Source: Maricaulis parjimensis (lineage in GTDB: Bacteria > Pseudomonadota > Alphaproteobacteria > Caulobacterales > Maricaulaceae). From it: a stretch of 64,000 bases of DNA. The notes under the pieces were generated by a model that was not told where the DNA came from, made no database searches, and saw only the letters and a list, made by a program, of their open reading frames with translations. Shown here one piece after another: positions 1 through 7,773 of the stretch; position 1 is the first letter of the stretch, and each line of letters begins with the position of its first letter. Location: NCBI RefSeq assembly GCF_016817355.1, contig NZ_JADOTT010000001.1, positions 189,094 to 253,093 on the forward strand. Reading direction: 5' to 3'. The position numbers and the translations under genes were made by a program.

Positions 1-585
1 CGTGGCACCATTGCGGGCGAAGCCGTCATAGGTCAGCTGGACAACACGCTGCTGATCCGGACGCAGCGTCGCCATTTCCTCGCCCTCATAGACCGCCCGG
101 ATGCGCTCAAACAGCGCCTCATTCTGGGTGATCTGGGACTGGTAGGCCGACAGGGCCGGGATCATCTCGCCCTGGATGGCGCGGAATTCCGGCGACGACA
201 TGTTGGCCGACCAGATACCCCAATAGGAGAAGACGCGGCCCAGCGGATCACCGGCACGCTCCATGGCGACGATCGTGTTCTCGAAGGTCGGCGCTTCCGG
301 ATTGTTCACGATGGCATCGATCTCGGCGAGATTGGCCGCCATGCCGGCTTCCAGCGCCTCACGCAGATCGTCCAGGCTGGCCGTCTGGAAATTCGGCACA
401 CCGCCATAAGGCCCGGTCCATTCCGCCAGCAGCGGATTGGTCGACATCACGTCGGTGGCGGACATGTCCTCAGCCATGGCGGTCTCATGGGTTTCAGCCA
501 CGCTTGTATCCTCGGCCGCCTGCGGCGAACAGGCCGTGGCAAGGAGGGCGGCAAGGCTGGCCGTCGTCATCATCAATTTACGCAT
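1..585 (-). CDS. M3 family metallopeptidase (Dcp-like), N-terminal part; gene runs off the left edge
   Basis: The minus-strand frame begins with a lipoprotein-like signal (MRKLMMTTASLAALLATAC) and continues with NPLLAEWTGPYGGVPNF, a hallmark of the start of peptidyl-dipeptidase Dcp/oligopeptidase A-type M3 zinc peptidases. The next helices (EAGMAANLAEIDAIVNN, FENTIVAMERAG) also fit this family. A strong ribosome-binding site (AGGGGAG) lies 8 bases before the ATG. The HExxH zinc site would lie beyond the window edge, so catalytic competence cannot be judged. The Cys after the signal suggests an envelope lipoprotein that degrades peptides in the periplasm. The family call is confident; the exact substrate is unknown. 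Confidence 0.85.
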   Translation of the reverse strand, partial: MRKLMMTTASLAALLATACSPQAAEDTSVAETHETAMAEDMSATDVMSTNPLLAEWTGPYGGVPNFQTASLDDLREALEAGMAANLAEIDAIVNNPEAPTFENTIVAMERAGDPLGRVFSYWGIWSANMSSPEFRAIQGEMIPALSAYQSQITQNEALFERIRAVYEGEEMATLRPDQQRVVQLTYDGFARNGAT

Positions 586-751
586 TCAAAGTGCTCCCCT
601 GGAGTTTGCCGGGAGACTAACGGCACTGGGCATGTCGCGAAAATGAAGATTTCACCATCTTTTCCTGCCAGCTCTGCCAGCGCCCCGGCGGTGAGGCTTG
701 ATCCGGATCGAGGAAGCGCCAATCCTGCCGTCCGGAAAAGGACAGCGCATC

Positions 752-1873
752 GTGAAAACCGGCTTCATCCTGGCATTCCTCACCCTGGTCCTGGCAGGCC
801 TGTGGGGCATCTACCGCACGCCCTCCGCGCTGGAGCCCCCGTCCGATCTGCGCCTGCCGGCCCGCTCACTGCCCTCCGCACCCGCGGCCCATCTGGTCGC
901 CATCCAGCCCTGGCTGGATGAACGCCATTACCAATCGCCGGACCGTCTGCAGCTTCATCTGGCCGCCTATCTGCGCGAGGCACAGATCGCCGGTCATCTC
1001 GGCCAGGGCTCGATCATCGTCTTTCCCGAGCATGTCGGCACCTGGCTGGTCGCCTCACGCGCACCGCGATTCAGCTTCACCGCCAACAGCACAACCGGCG
1101 CGATGGCCCATCTCATCCTCGCCAATCCTGTGCCCTTCGCCCTCGCCCTGGCGCGCTCAAACGAAGACGACCGTTTCGCCGCCGCCGTCTTCCGCATGCG
1201 CGCCCATCGCATGGCGCACGACTATCAATCCGTCTTTGCCAATCTCGCCCGCGAATTCAGCGTCACCATTGTCGCCGGCTCCATCGTCCTGCCGGACCCC
1301 TCCGTCATCGAGGGCGAGATCCGCCCCGGCAATGGTCCGCTCTACAATGTCTCTGCCGTCTTCGCGCCGGACGGACGCGTCCATGACCGCCTTGTGCGCA
1401 AGCTTCACCCCATCCCCGACGAAGCCGGCTTCACCGCCGCCGCCACACCGCAGGACATCCCGGTCTTCCACACCCCGGCCGGCCGCCTCGGCGTCCTCAT
1501 CTGCGCCGACAGCTGGCACCCGGACGCCTACGCCCCGCTCACCGAAAACCAGGCCGATTTCATTGCCGTCCCCGCCTTCCTCCAGCCCTCCGGCGTCTGG
1601 ACCCAGCCCTGGGGCGGCTACACCACCGGCTGGCCCGCCGACGCCGACCAAGCCGATGCCGGCCGCCTCACCGAAGGCGAAGCCTGGCAAACCTACTCCC
1701 TCGCCGGCCGCCTCAACACCGCCGGCGCCCGCCAGGGCGTCACAGCCTTCCTGCGCGGATATCTGTGGGATCTGGGATCCGACGGCGCCAACATCCTGGT
1801 CGAGGGCAACACGCACCGGGTCGCTGGGGATGTGGACGGCGCGTCGATCTCGGTGCTGCGGATTGGGGATTAG
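752..1873 (+). CDS. Membrane-anchored nitrilase/carbon-nitrogen hydrolase family protein
   Basis: The protein has an N-terminal membrane segment (TGFILAFLTLVLAGLWGIY) followed by a nitrilase-fold domain. All three catalytic positions are visible: Glu in IVFPEHVGTWL, Lys in LVRKLHPIPDE and Cys in GVLICADSWHPDAY. A GTG at 752 with an AAAAGGA box about 9 bases upstream puts the membrane segment right at the N terminus. An in-frame TTG at 698 is possible but less likely. Nitrilase-family enzymes hydrolyse or condense C-N bonds (amidases, N-acyltransferases). Apolipoprotein N-acyltransferase Lnt uses the same fold but has many membrane helices, so this single-anchor form is something else. The substrate is not predictable from sequence. 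It is monocistronic, with REP-like DNA downstream. Confidence 0.8.
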   Translation: MKTGFILAFLTLVLAGLWGIYRTPSALEPPSDLRLPARSLPSAPAAHLVAIQPWLDERHYQSPDRLQLHLAAYLREAQIAGHLGQGSIIVFPEHVGTWLVASRAPRFSFTANSTTGAMAHLILANPVPFALALARSNEDDRFAAAVFRMRAHRMAHDYQSVFANLAREFSVTIVAGSIVLPDPSVIEGEIRPGNGPLYNVSAVFAPDGRVHDRLVRKLHPIPDEAGFTAAATPQDIPVFHTPAGRLGVLICADSWHPDAYAPLTENQADFIAVPAFLQPSGVWTQPWGGYTTGWPADADQADAGRLTEGEAWQTYSLAGRLNTAGARQGVTAFLRGYLWDLGSDGANILVEGNTHRVAGDVDGASISVLRIGD

Positions 1874-2044
1874 GTGGGGGTGCCCCCACCTCCATTTCCC
1901 CCGGGCGCAGTCCCGGGGCCGACGGTGCGTTCCGCCTTTTCATAGGATGAGGATGCGGCACCTTCGGTTGGCCCCGGAACAAGTCCGGGGAAAATGCGGG
2001 GGTGCGGGGTATGGGTCCTCTTTCTCCCGAACAAGAGCTTCTGA

Positions 2045-2190
2045 TTGTCATCCCGGCCACCCGCCTTCGCGGGCGCAGGCTTCCGCCCCGCGAAAGCGGG
2101 GCATAGAGCCGGGACCTATCGTGCCACGGGGCGCAAATGGGTCCCGGACTTACGCCCGGCTCAAGGCCGGGCATCCATCCGGGATGACAA
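2045..2190. repeat. Composite REP/BIME-like palindrome
   Basis: The outer arms TTGTCATCCCGG (2045-2056) and CCGGGATGACAA (2179-2190) are perfect inverted copies. Inside are three strong hairpins: CCCGC-CTTC-GCGGG, CCCCGC-GAAA-GCGGGG and GCCCGGC-TCAA-GGCCGGGC. This layout is typical of interspersed repetitive palindromes between bacterial genes. It could act as a terminator, an mRNA stabiliser or a target for REP-associated transposases. Copy number elsewhere in the genome is not visible here. Confidence 0.7.
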
Positions 2191-2562
2191 GACAATACGC
2201 TTCAGAAAGAGGGCGAAGCTCCACAGGTTTTCACCTTGGAGGTATGAGAGGTGTGCGGGAGGCCGGCGACTGTCTGCCGGCGTGTTTTCTAAGTGTGTGT
2301 GACAGGCACTTGCCTCCCGCACGCGGAGATTTCCCGAACGCTCTCGCCCCCGTTTCCAATCCGGCCGGTATTCGGGTCGGGCGTTTAGTGCCGTCAGACC
2401 GGGCCGGACGCCCTGCCGGTGCTCAGGATGTCACCCCTTCGCGCGGACAGGCTCCGCAAACCTCCGGGCACAAGGGACTGAGCTCATGCCTCTCTTCCCG
2501 GAAGTCGAGGAGAAGTGTCTCACAGGTTTTGGGGGTGGGGATAAGTGGAGCCGATTTCAGCA

Positions 2563-2610
2563 CCCCCTCTCCCTTGGGAGAGGGTGGCGCGCATGCGCCG
2601 GGAGAGGGGG
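2563..2610. repeat. REP-like inverted repeat
   Basis: CCCCCTCTCCC at the left pairs with GGGAGAGGGGG at the right. A shorter nested hairpin CTCTCCC-TTGGGAGAG sits inside the left arm, and GGCGCGCATGCGCC lies in the middle. This is a second palindrome family within the same non-coding stretch. Confidence 0.6.
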
Positions 2611-2644
2611 AAGTCCCGGTTTCCTCAGGATAAATCTCGCGTCA

Positions 2645-2734
2645 ACGCAGGGGCATTCGCAAAGCTTCAGCCTAGCTCAATCGAACCTGAAGTCCGACCT
2701 CGCTGATGGGTATGTGTTCCCGTTTTTTTTCAAA
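2645..2734. repeat. Imperfect direct repeat, copy 1 (flanks the SUKH cassette)
   Basis: This stretch matches 3564-3654 along its whole length. Both contain ACGCAG, TCGCAA, GCTTC, CGAACC, then TCCGACCTCGCT, ATGGGT and a poly-T tract. By eye roughly three quarters of positions agree. On the minus strand each copy begins right at the stop codon of a small gene (2730 here, 3652 in copy 2), so it behaves like the tail of a gene cassette. Confidence 0.6.
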
Positions 2735-3050
2735 AGTGGGCACGCACCCATTCAGTCAATTCATTCAATCCCTCTGAATCGACATGCCTTCCGTCTTCAC
2801 CGACATCGATGCCCACGCCCATCTCCTCGATAATGTCACGGCTTGCGTCTTCGGAGGATGCGTAGGTGAACATCCAATAGTCGCGCTCACGCCCGACGAA
2901 GCACTTGTCGTCATTCTTCAACAACAACCATCCACGGTCTTGGGAACCCAAGATCCGTTGAAACCATCCAAGGTCCACTCTCCGCTCGCTAAAACCCCGT
3001 CGTTTGAGAGCGTTCCTGAGCGTCACTGAAAAGTTCTTGAAAGCCATCAT
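2730..3050 (-). CDS. Small hypothetical protein downstream of SUKH gene
   Basis: The frame encodes about 106 residues (MMAFKNFSVTLRNALKRRGF...) with a basic N-terminal half and an acidic C-terminal half (EDASRDIIEEMGVGIDV). Its reading frame overlaps the end of the SUKH gene if an upstream GTG at 3080 is used, so the two are probably cotranscribed. I recognise no domain. The acidic, tryptophan-containing C-terminal part and the small size would suit a second immunity-type protein, but that is only a guess from context. Base composition is more AT-rich than the flanking chromosome, and the stop codon sits at the edge of the direct repeat. Confidence 0.45.
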   Translation of the reverse strand: MMAFKNFSVTLRNALKRRGFSERRVDLGWFQRILGSQDRGWLLLKNDDKCFVGRERDYWMFTYASSEDASRDIIEEMGVGIDVGEDGRHVDSEGLNELTEWVRAHF

Positions 3051-3063
3051 CCAGAGTGAACCA

Positions 3064-3498
3064 TCATGCTCGTTGATCACCACCCGCCTCGAGCTTTGAT
3101 TGGAATGCCGCGAAATCCGAGCAAACAAAATAACTCTCAACTGGAGAGGCCGATAAATCTATAAACAAAATGGATCCATAACCCTGCATATTCAGATCTA
3201 TTGCGAATATTCCCCCACCGGAGTCGGACCCGATGGGTAGAACATTGGGACAATCCGGATACTCTTGTGTGATAGTTTTATAGTTCCACAACACGTCATC
3301 AGAATCCCTCACCCCATAAGCGCTAAACAACGAATCAATATCTGTTGGCGAACCAGGCATGCCAGGAATATCAATGACGCAACCCGCGGGCTTCACGGAA
3401 CCCGCATTTGAAAGAAAAATCCTGTACTGTTGAGGAATAGAGCAAGAGCAAGCTGCTTCTAATTTTTCAATCGCCTCGATGAGGACATCGGCATTCAT
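3064..3498 (-). CDS. SUKH (SMI1/KNR4) family protein, probable immunity protein
   Basis: The 144-residue product has SUKH-fold signatures: an N-terminal helix IEAIEKLEAAC, then IPQQYRIFLSNAGSVKPAG with the conserved P-x-x-Y-x-x-F-L-x-x-N-G-like motif, DIDSLFSAYGV, and later VLPIGSDSGGGIFAIDL, the typical 'I-G-x-x-x-x-G-x-x-x-x-x-D' strand turn. SUKH proteins are mostly immunity proteins against polymorphic toxins or stand-alone defence modules. No toxin gene lies beside it. An upstream GTG at 3522 would add eight residues. The low GC of this patch and the flanking direct repeats suggest it was acquired as a cassette. Confidence 0.75.
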   Translation of the reverse strand: MNADVLIEAIEKLEAACSCSIPQQYRIFLSNAGSVKPAGCVIDIPGMPGSPTDIDSLFSAYGVRDSDDVLWNYKTITQEYPDCPNVLPIGSDSGGGIFAIDLNMQGYGSILFIDLSASPVESYFVCSDFAAFQSKLEAGGDQRA

Positions 3499-3563
3499 CA
3501 CAGGGTTCCCACACTTCAACACATTCTGAAAATATTGGTGCTTACACTCTTTATTCTGCGACC

Positions 3564-3654
3564 ACGCAGGAACGCTCGCAAGGCTTCGGCTCGGATCATG
3601 CGAACCAGAACTCCGACCTCGCTAATGGGTGTGCGCCCCTGTTTTTCTAAATCA
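3564..3654. repeat. Imperfect direct repeat, copy 2
   Basis: This is the partner of 2645-2734. It lies between the small membrane-protein gene (stop at 3652) and the SUKH gene on the minus strand. The most conserved core, TCCGACCTCGCT followed by AATGGGTGTG, is at about 3611-3633. Confidence 0.6.
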
Positions 3655-3903
3655 AACACTATCCCCCCTCGACCTCAACAAATACAATACTATAGTAGAG
3701 GCCATTATGACCAATGGGATGGCATCGAGCCACAAAAATGCAATCCAATAATTATAACAACCGCTTGCCAATGGCGAAAAGTGGCAAAGCGTGAATTCAC
3801 CCCTCTCACTGTTCATTGCGAGGATGAAATCCGCGGGTATTGCGATAAATAAATGCAATACAACAACACACTTAAGAAGCGTAATTACTATCCGCCTATT
3901 CAA
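3652..3903 (-). CDS. Small integral membrane protein, hypothetical
   Basis: An 83-residue frame with three hydrophobic stretches: IVITLLKCVVVLHLFIAIPA near the N terminus, WIAFLWLDAIPLVIMAST, and the adjoining IVLYLL. It starts with TTG, preceded by a good GGGAGG box 5-6 bases upstream. Composition is AT-rich like the SUKH neighbour. Its stop codon abuts repeat copy 2, in the same way the 106-residue gene abuts copy 1. No family was recognised; coding status is plausible but not certain. Confidence 0.45.
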   Translation of the reverse strand: MNRRIVITLLKCVVVLHLFIAIPADFILAMNSERGEFTLCHFSPLASGCYNYWIAFLWLDAIPLVIMASTIVLYLLRSRGDSV

Positions 3904-4002
3904 CCTGGCCTCCCACGCAGCTTGATATCATCAGCATTTAGATTCATTTCGCACCAGTCATCCTCCGATAAAATCGGTCCACACACCACTGCCCGCGCGC
4001 CC

Positions 4003-5124
4003 CTAAACCAACCCCAATTCATGCGAATCCCAGGCGCGGACCAATTCCTCGGCCACATCCGTCCGGCCGGCCTCGATCATGGCCAGAACCCGGTGCTCCG
4101 CCGCCGCGATCCGGGCCTGCACGGACTGGCGCGCCTCCCGGTCTCCGGCCAGGCGGCGGGATTGTTCGGCGCCGCGCTCCCAGAGGGTCGGGTCGAACAC
4201 GCTCCATTCGCCGTCAAAACCGGCCGGACGGAAGAGGGAGACACAGGGCGTCATCGTGCCGGTGAAGGCCAGACGCGGCGGCTCGCCTGGTGTCAGCAGG
4301 GCCAGCATGGAATTCGTGGTGGCGTGCGGCCGCAGCAGGCCGCCGGCATGCATGCAGACATCCGCGGTCGAGCCCTTTTCAAACCCGGTCCCGCGATCAT
4401 GGCTGCGCAGCAGGGCGGCCATCGGCACCAGTCCCGGCTCGGCCATGGCTTCCAGCCCGGCCATCGTACAAGCCTGCCGCTCGCGGGCCTTGCCGAAAGT
4501 GCGCATCAGCCAGGTTTCATCCTTCGCGCCGAACCCGTCCTCCGGCGCGCCCTCGGACTGCATCGTGACCGGTCCGGTCAGGGAATAGGTATTGGAGATC
4601 GAGGCCCGGTCGGCCAGGCGCTGCAGGCGCCACTCGCGGCCGCAGGTCTCCAGCACGAGGATGTCGCGCGCATCGGCAATCAGGAAGGAATTGTCATAGC
4701 GAAAGAGCTTGTCCTTGAAGCCGGCCGGTCCACCCTGGCCGTGGGTTTCCAGCAGATGGATGATCGTGCCGGCCGCCTCATGCGCCGTCGAGCCGCGCTC
4801 CAGGGCCAGCCGCACCAGATCCATGCCCAGCAGGGCCGCACCCCGGCGCATCACATGCTTGGAGAACACCGCCTCATTGCCGACCACGACCCCGGCGGCA
4901 TTCGCCCCCATTTCCGCGCCCCACATCCAGTCGGGCCGGCACAGGATTGTCGCCTGCCGGTCCGGCACCTGGTCGATCTCGATATGGGTGCAGCGCACGG
5001 TCCTGGCCGTATCGCCCGTCACCGCCGCATGCCGCTCGACCCGCTGGGCCTCCTTCGGCTCACGATCGGAATTCTTGGCAAAGAAGACCGAGGCGCCGGA
5101 GCGGATGGCGAGCGTGTCACACAT
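4003..5124 (-). CDS. C69/U34-type dipeptidase, secernin-like Ntn hydrolase
   Basis: The protein starts MCDTLAIRSGASVFFAKNSD. Once Met is removed, Cys2 would be the N-terminal nucleophile of this Ntn-hydrolase family. FFAKNSDREP is the family signature, and WGAEMGANAAGVVVGNEAVFSK is the conserved follow-up. The length (373 aa) fits secernins and C69 dipeptidases. Its ATG overlaps the stop codon of the upstream amine oxidase gene by one base (TGATG), so the two are translationally coupled, and a joint role in amine or peptide catabolism is likely. The actual substrate is unknown. Confidence 0.85.
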   Translation of the reverse strand: MCDTLAIRSGASVFFAKNSDREPKEAQRVERHAAVTGDTARTVRCTHIEIDQVPDRQATILCRPDWMWGAEMGANAAGVVVGNEAVFSKHVMRRGAALLGMDLVRLALERGSTAHEAAGTIIHLLETHGQGGPAGFKDKLFRYDNSFLIADARDILVLETCGREWRLQRLADRASISNTYSLTGPVTMQSEGAPEDGFGAKDETWLMRTFGKARERQACTMAGLEAMAEPGLVPMAALLRSHDRGTGFEKGSTADVCMHAGGLLRPHATTNSMLALLTPGEPPRLAFTGTMTPCVSLFRPAGFDGEWSVFDPTLWERGAEQSRRLAGDREARQSVQARIAAAEHRVLAMIEAGRTDVAEELVRAWDSHELGLV

Positions 5125-6482
5125 CAGCCCGCCTCCAGCGCGCGACTGACTTCCGCCACCGCCCGCTCGGCCGCGTCGAGGGCGCCCTCATAATATCCGA
5201 AATAGGATGTCGCCGTCTCTGTCCCCGCCATGTGGAGCGACCCCAGCGGCTGGCGGAGATGTTCGCCATAGGCGGTCCACACACCCGGTCCCATCAGCGC
5301 GGCATAGCAACCGCGCGAAAAGGGCTCGGCCGTCCAGTCATGGTCCACATAATCAATGGGATGCAGCGCCTTTTCATTAAAATAAGCGCTGAATGCGCGC
5401 AGCACGGCGGCCTTTCGCTCCTCCGAGTCACGGCCCGACCATTTGCGCGCTTCATTGCCCTCAATGAAGCCCAAAAGCTGGCCCGCCGTCTTGCCCTCTT
5501 CGGTATTGTCAAAGGTCACGCGCACGGTCAGCTCCGGCCCAACCGCTTGACCGGCAAGGCCTTCTTCGCGCCAGAACGGGGCCTCGTACTGGGCGATACA
5601 CTTGATGCAGGCCCCCGGCGGCATGCGCAGCCACAGCCCCGCCCGGCCTGCCGGCAGGTCCGGCGCATAGCGGATCCGCATCGCCTGGCTCGGCGGGATC
5701 GCCATTATCCCCCGCCTTGCATGATGGATAGCCCGGTCGGTTTCCACGCGAAGACCCTTGGACCAGTCGATCAGGCGCACCGGCTCATTGAGCCGGATCC
5801 GCTCGCCCAGCCCGTCCGCTATCCGCGTGGCCAGGCCCGCCATATCCCCATGCACCCGGTCCTGCTGGGCCCCGCCCGTGGTGGAGACGAGATTGTCCAG
5901 CGAGGTCCCGGCCCTGGCATAGAAAAGCGCATGCAGGAGCGAGACATCATGCGGTTCGGCCGCGAAGACCGCGCCGATCCCGACCGCGAAAATCTCGAAG
6001 GCCCGACGTGAAAGGGCATGCTTGCGCATCCATTCCGCCACGGTCTGGCTATCCCATTCCTGCGCCCTGGGATGCGCCCAGGGCTGGGCCGGATCGATCT
6101 GGGCCGCCATCGCGTCGAACCGCGTCATCATCCAGTGGATATTCAGGAGGATATGCGGCGCGAGCTTGGGGATTGTCCCCCTGTATGTGCTCAGCCGGTC
6201 CCGGCTCAGGATCAGCCGGTCGCCCGTGTCCCAGAGGGGATAAGTTGTCATCCCCATCGCCTCGATCAGGGCGTAGAGACGGTCCTGTCCAGGCCCGACC
6301 CATTGCCCGCCAACATCGACACTGTCCCCGTTTTCAAACGTGTGTGACAGGGCCCGTCCGCCGACCCGGTCCCGGGCTTCCAGGACACAGACATCATAGC
6401 GCTCGGACAGAAGCTGGGCGGCGCGCAGTCCGCTCATCCCGGCCCCGATAATGATCACATCATGCTGGTGGATATCGGCCAT
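5124..6482 (-). CDS. Flavin monoamine oxidase family protein
   Basis: The N terminus has the FAD dinucleotide-binding motif VIIIGAGMSGLRAAQLL, followed by VCVLEARDRVGGRA and GGQWVGPGQDRLY, all classical for flavin-containing amine oxidases. The C-terminal part contains GSLHMAGTETATSYFGYYEGA, the second FAD-binding segment. At 452 residues it is full length. It oxidises primary or secondary amines to imines with release of hydrogen peroxide; the substrate cannot be predicted. It is the first gene of a two-gene operon with the secernin-like hydrolase, transcribed away from eipA. Confidence 0.9.
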   Translation of the reverse strand: MADIHQHDVIIIGAGMSGLRAAQLLSERYDVCVLEARDRVGGRALSHTFENGDSVDVGGQWVGPGQDRLYALIEAMGMTTYPLWDTGDRLILSRDRLSTYRGTIPKLAPHILLNIHWMMTRFDAMAAQIDPAQPWAHPRAQEWDSQTVAEWMRKHALSRRAFEIFAVGIGAVFAAEPHDVSLLHALFYARAGTSLDNLVSTTGGAQQDRVHGDMAGLATRIADGLGERIRLNEPVRLIDWSKGLRVETDRAIHHARRGIMAIPPSQAMRIRYAPDLPAGRAGLWLRMPPGACIKCIAQYEAPFWREEGLAGQAVGPELTVRVTFDNTEEGKTAGQLLGFIEGNEARKWSGRDSEERKAAVLRAFSAYFNEKALHPIDYVDHDWTAEPFSRGCYAALMGPGVWTAYGEHLRQPLGSLHMAGTETATSYFGYYEGALDAAERAVAEVSRALEAG

Positions 6483-6633
6483 GTTTCTCCCCTGACGCCA
6501 TGCTGCGCCGATTTTTGCCGGATTGGCCAGCCCGACGGCCCGATCTTAACCAAGCCTCAACCCTTTCGCCGCTGTCTCGCCATAGTCGGCGTGCAGACAT
6601 GCAAGCCTACAGAGCCGCGAACGGAGAGTTTCG

Positions 6634-7242
6634 ATGCGAGCCCTTGCCAGCCTGGTTGCCGGTATCAGCCTGACCTTCACCCTGTCCTCCGGTTTGACAC
6701 CGGATGCCCAGGCCCAGGACCCCGATTACGGTCAGCCCAGCCAGTATTCCGAACCCGTCGACACCTATTCCCAGGACGAGCTTGTGGATGCCGTGTCCGA
6801 CTTCTTCGGCGTCACCGCCGAGGCGGCGGCCAGCGTGCTGGAACGCGTTTTCTCCGATCTGGGCCGTCCTGTGGGCTATGTGGCCGGTGAGGAAGTCGCC
6901 GCTGCGGCCGGGATCGGCCTGCGCTATGGCGAAGGCTATCTCACGATGAAATCCGGTGAGCGCGAGAAGGTTTATTGGCGCGGTCCGTCGATCGGTTTCG
7001 ATGCCGGCGGCAATGCCAGCCGCGTCTTCGTCCTGGTCTATAATCTCAATGATACCGACCGGCTCTATCAGCGCTTTCCGGGCGTTGAGGGTTCGGCCTA
7101 TTTCATCGCCGGTCTGGGTGTGAACTATCAGCGCGCCGATGAGATCACCCTGGCACCCATCCGCTCGGGTGTCGGCCTGCGCGCCGGGGCCAATGTCGGC
7201 TATCTCGCCTATACGCGCCGCCGCGCCTGGCTGCCCTTCTGA
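6634..7242 (+). CDS. eipA: EipA family (DUF1134) envelope integrity protein
   Basis: The 202-residue protein has a signal peptide ending near PDAQAQD. It then carries the DUF1134 core: VSDFFGVTAEAAASVLERVF, GYVAGEEVAAAAGIGLRYGEG, VYWRGPSIGFDAGGNASRVF and the final SGVGLRAGANVGYLAYTRRR. EipA is a conserved periplasmic protein of alphaproteobacteria needed for cell-envelope integrity in Brucella. The ATG follows a GGAGAG box. The next gene (GNAT) starts 12 bases after the stop, suggesting cotranscription. Confidence 0.9.
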   Translation: MRALASLVAGISLTFTLSSGLTPDAQAQDPDYGQPSQYSEPVDTYSQDELVDAVSDFFGVTAEAAASVLERVFSDLGRPVGYVAGEEVAAAAGIGLRYGEGYLTMKSGEREKVYWRGPSIGFDAGGNASRVFVLVYNLNDTDRLYQRFPGVEGSAYFIAGLGVNYQRADEITLAPIRSGVGLRAGANVGYLAYTRRRAWLPF

Positions 7243-7254
7243 TCCTGACACATC

Positions 7255-7773
7255 ATGCAGATCCGCGCCGCCGACGAGGCTGATTATCCCGGCATAGATT
7301 CCTTGCTGAAGTCAGCCTTTCCGGGGCCGGAGGAAGCGCGTCTGGTTGTCTGCCTGCGGGCCGCCGACCAGGACACGCTGGAACTCGTGGCGGAGGATCA
7401 TGGCCGGATTGTCGGCACGATTTTCTTCTCTCCCGTTCAGGCCCTGTCCCCGGCCGGTACGGAATTCTACGGCATCGGCCTGGCCCCCATGGCGGTCACG
7501 GCAGAACACCAGAAACGGGGGATAGGCTCGGCCCTGATCGAGCACGGTCTCACCTTCCTCACCACGCTCGGCGTGCCCTGGTGTGTCGTGCTGGGAGATC
7601 CGGCCTATTATTCCCGTTCAGGCTTCCAGCCGGCTTCGGTCATCAACTGGCGCTGGGATGGCGATCCGGAGGGCGATCATGCCGAAGCTTTCATGATCAA
7701 ACCCCTCGGCAATCACGCCCTGCCCGACCAGGCCGCGCTGGTCAGCTATCATCCGGCTTTCGAGACGGTCTGA
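7255..7773 (+). CDS. GNAT family N-acetyltransferase (YhbS-like)
   Basis: The 172-residue protein contains the acetyl-CoA binding motif as MAVTAEHQKRGIGSALIEHGL (Q-x-x-G-I-G-x-A/L) and the second family signature CVVLGDPAYYSRSGFQPAS, typical of the YhbS group. It begins 12 bases after eipA with only a weak ribosome-binding site, so coupling is likely. Its last 25 bases overlap the end of the convergent merR-type gene. The acyl acceptor is unknown. Confidence 0.88.
   Translation: MQIRAADEADYPGIDSLLKSAFPGPEEARLVVCLRAADQDTLELVAEDHGRIVGTIFFSPVQALSPAGTEFYGIGLAPMAVTAEHQKRGIGSALIEHGLTFLTTLGVPWCVVLGDPAYYSRSGFQPASVINWRWDGDPEGDHAEAFMIKPLGNHALPDQAALVSYHPAFETV

Larger units (their letters stand above)
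1874..2729. other. Non-coding region rich in palindromic repeats
   Basis: No convincing gene lies here on either strand. Open frames in this stretch (for example 2045-2302 on the plus strand and part of 1740-2195 on the minus strand) translate palindromic repeat DNA into proline/arginine-rich nonsense and lack ribosome-binding sites. The content is: CG-rich inverted repeats near 1890-1925, a composite palindrome at 2045-2190, a further palindrome at 2563-2610, and one copy of the imperfect repeat that also occurs at 3564-3654. Confidence 0.7.

Noticed and set aside
918-2633. Long plus-strand open frame of 571 codons
   Set aside because: It is a frame shadow of the nitrilase-family gene that continues through palindromic repeat DNA; the translation is Pro/Ser/Arg-rich without any domain.
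2645-3654. Integron attC sites around the SUKH cassette
   Set aside because: The two repeats lack the paired RYYYAAC/GTTRRRY core sites and do not form a conserved long hairpin. No integron integrase is in the window.
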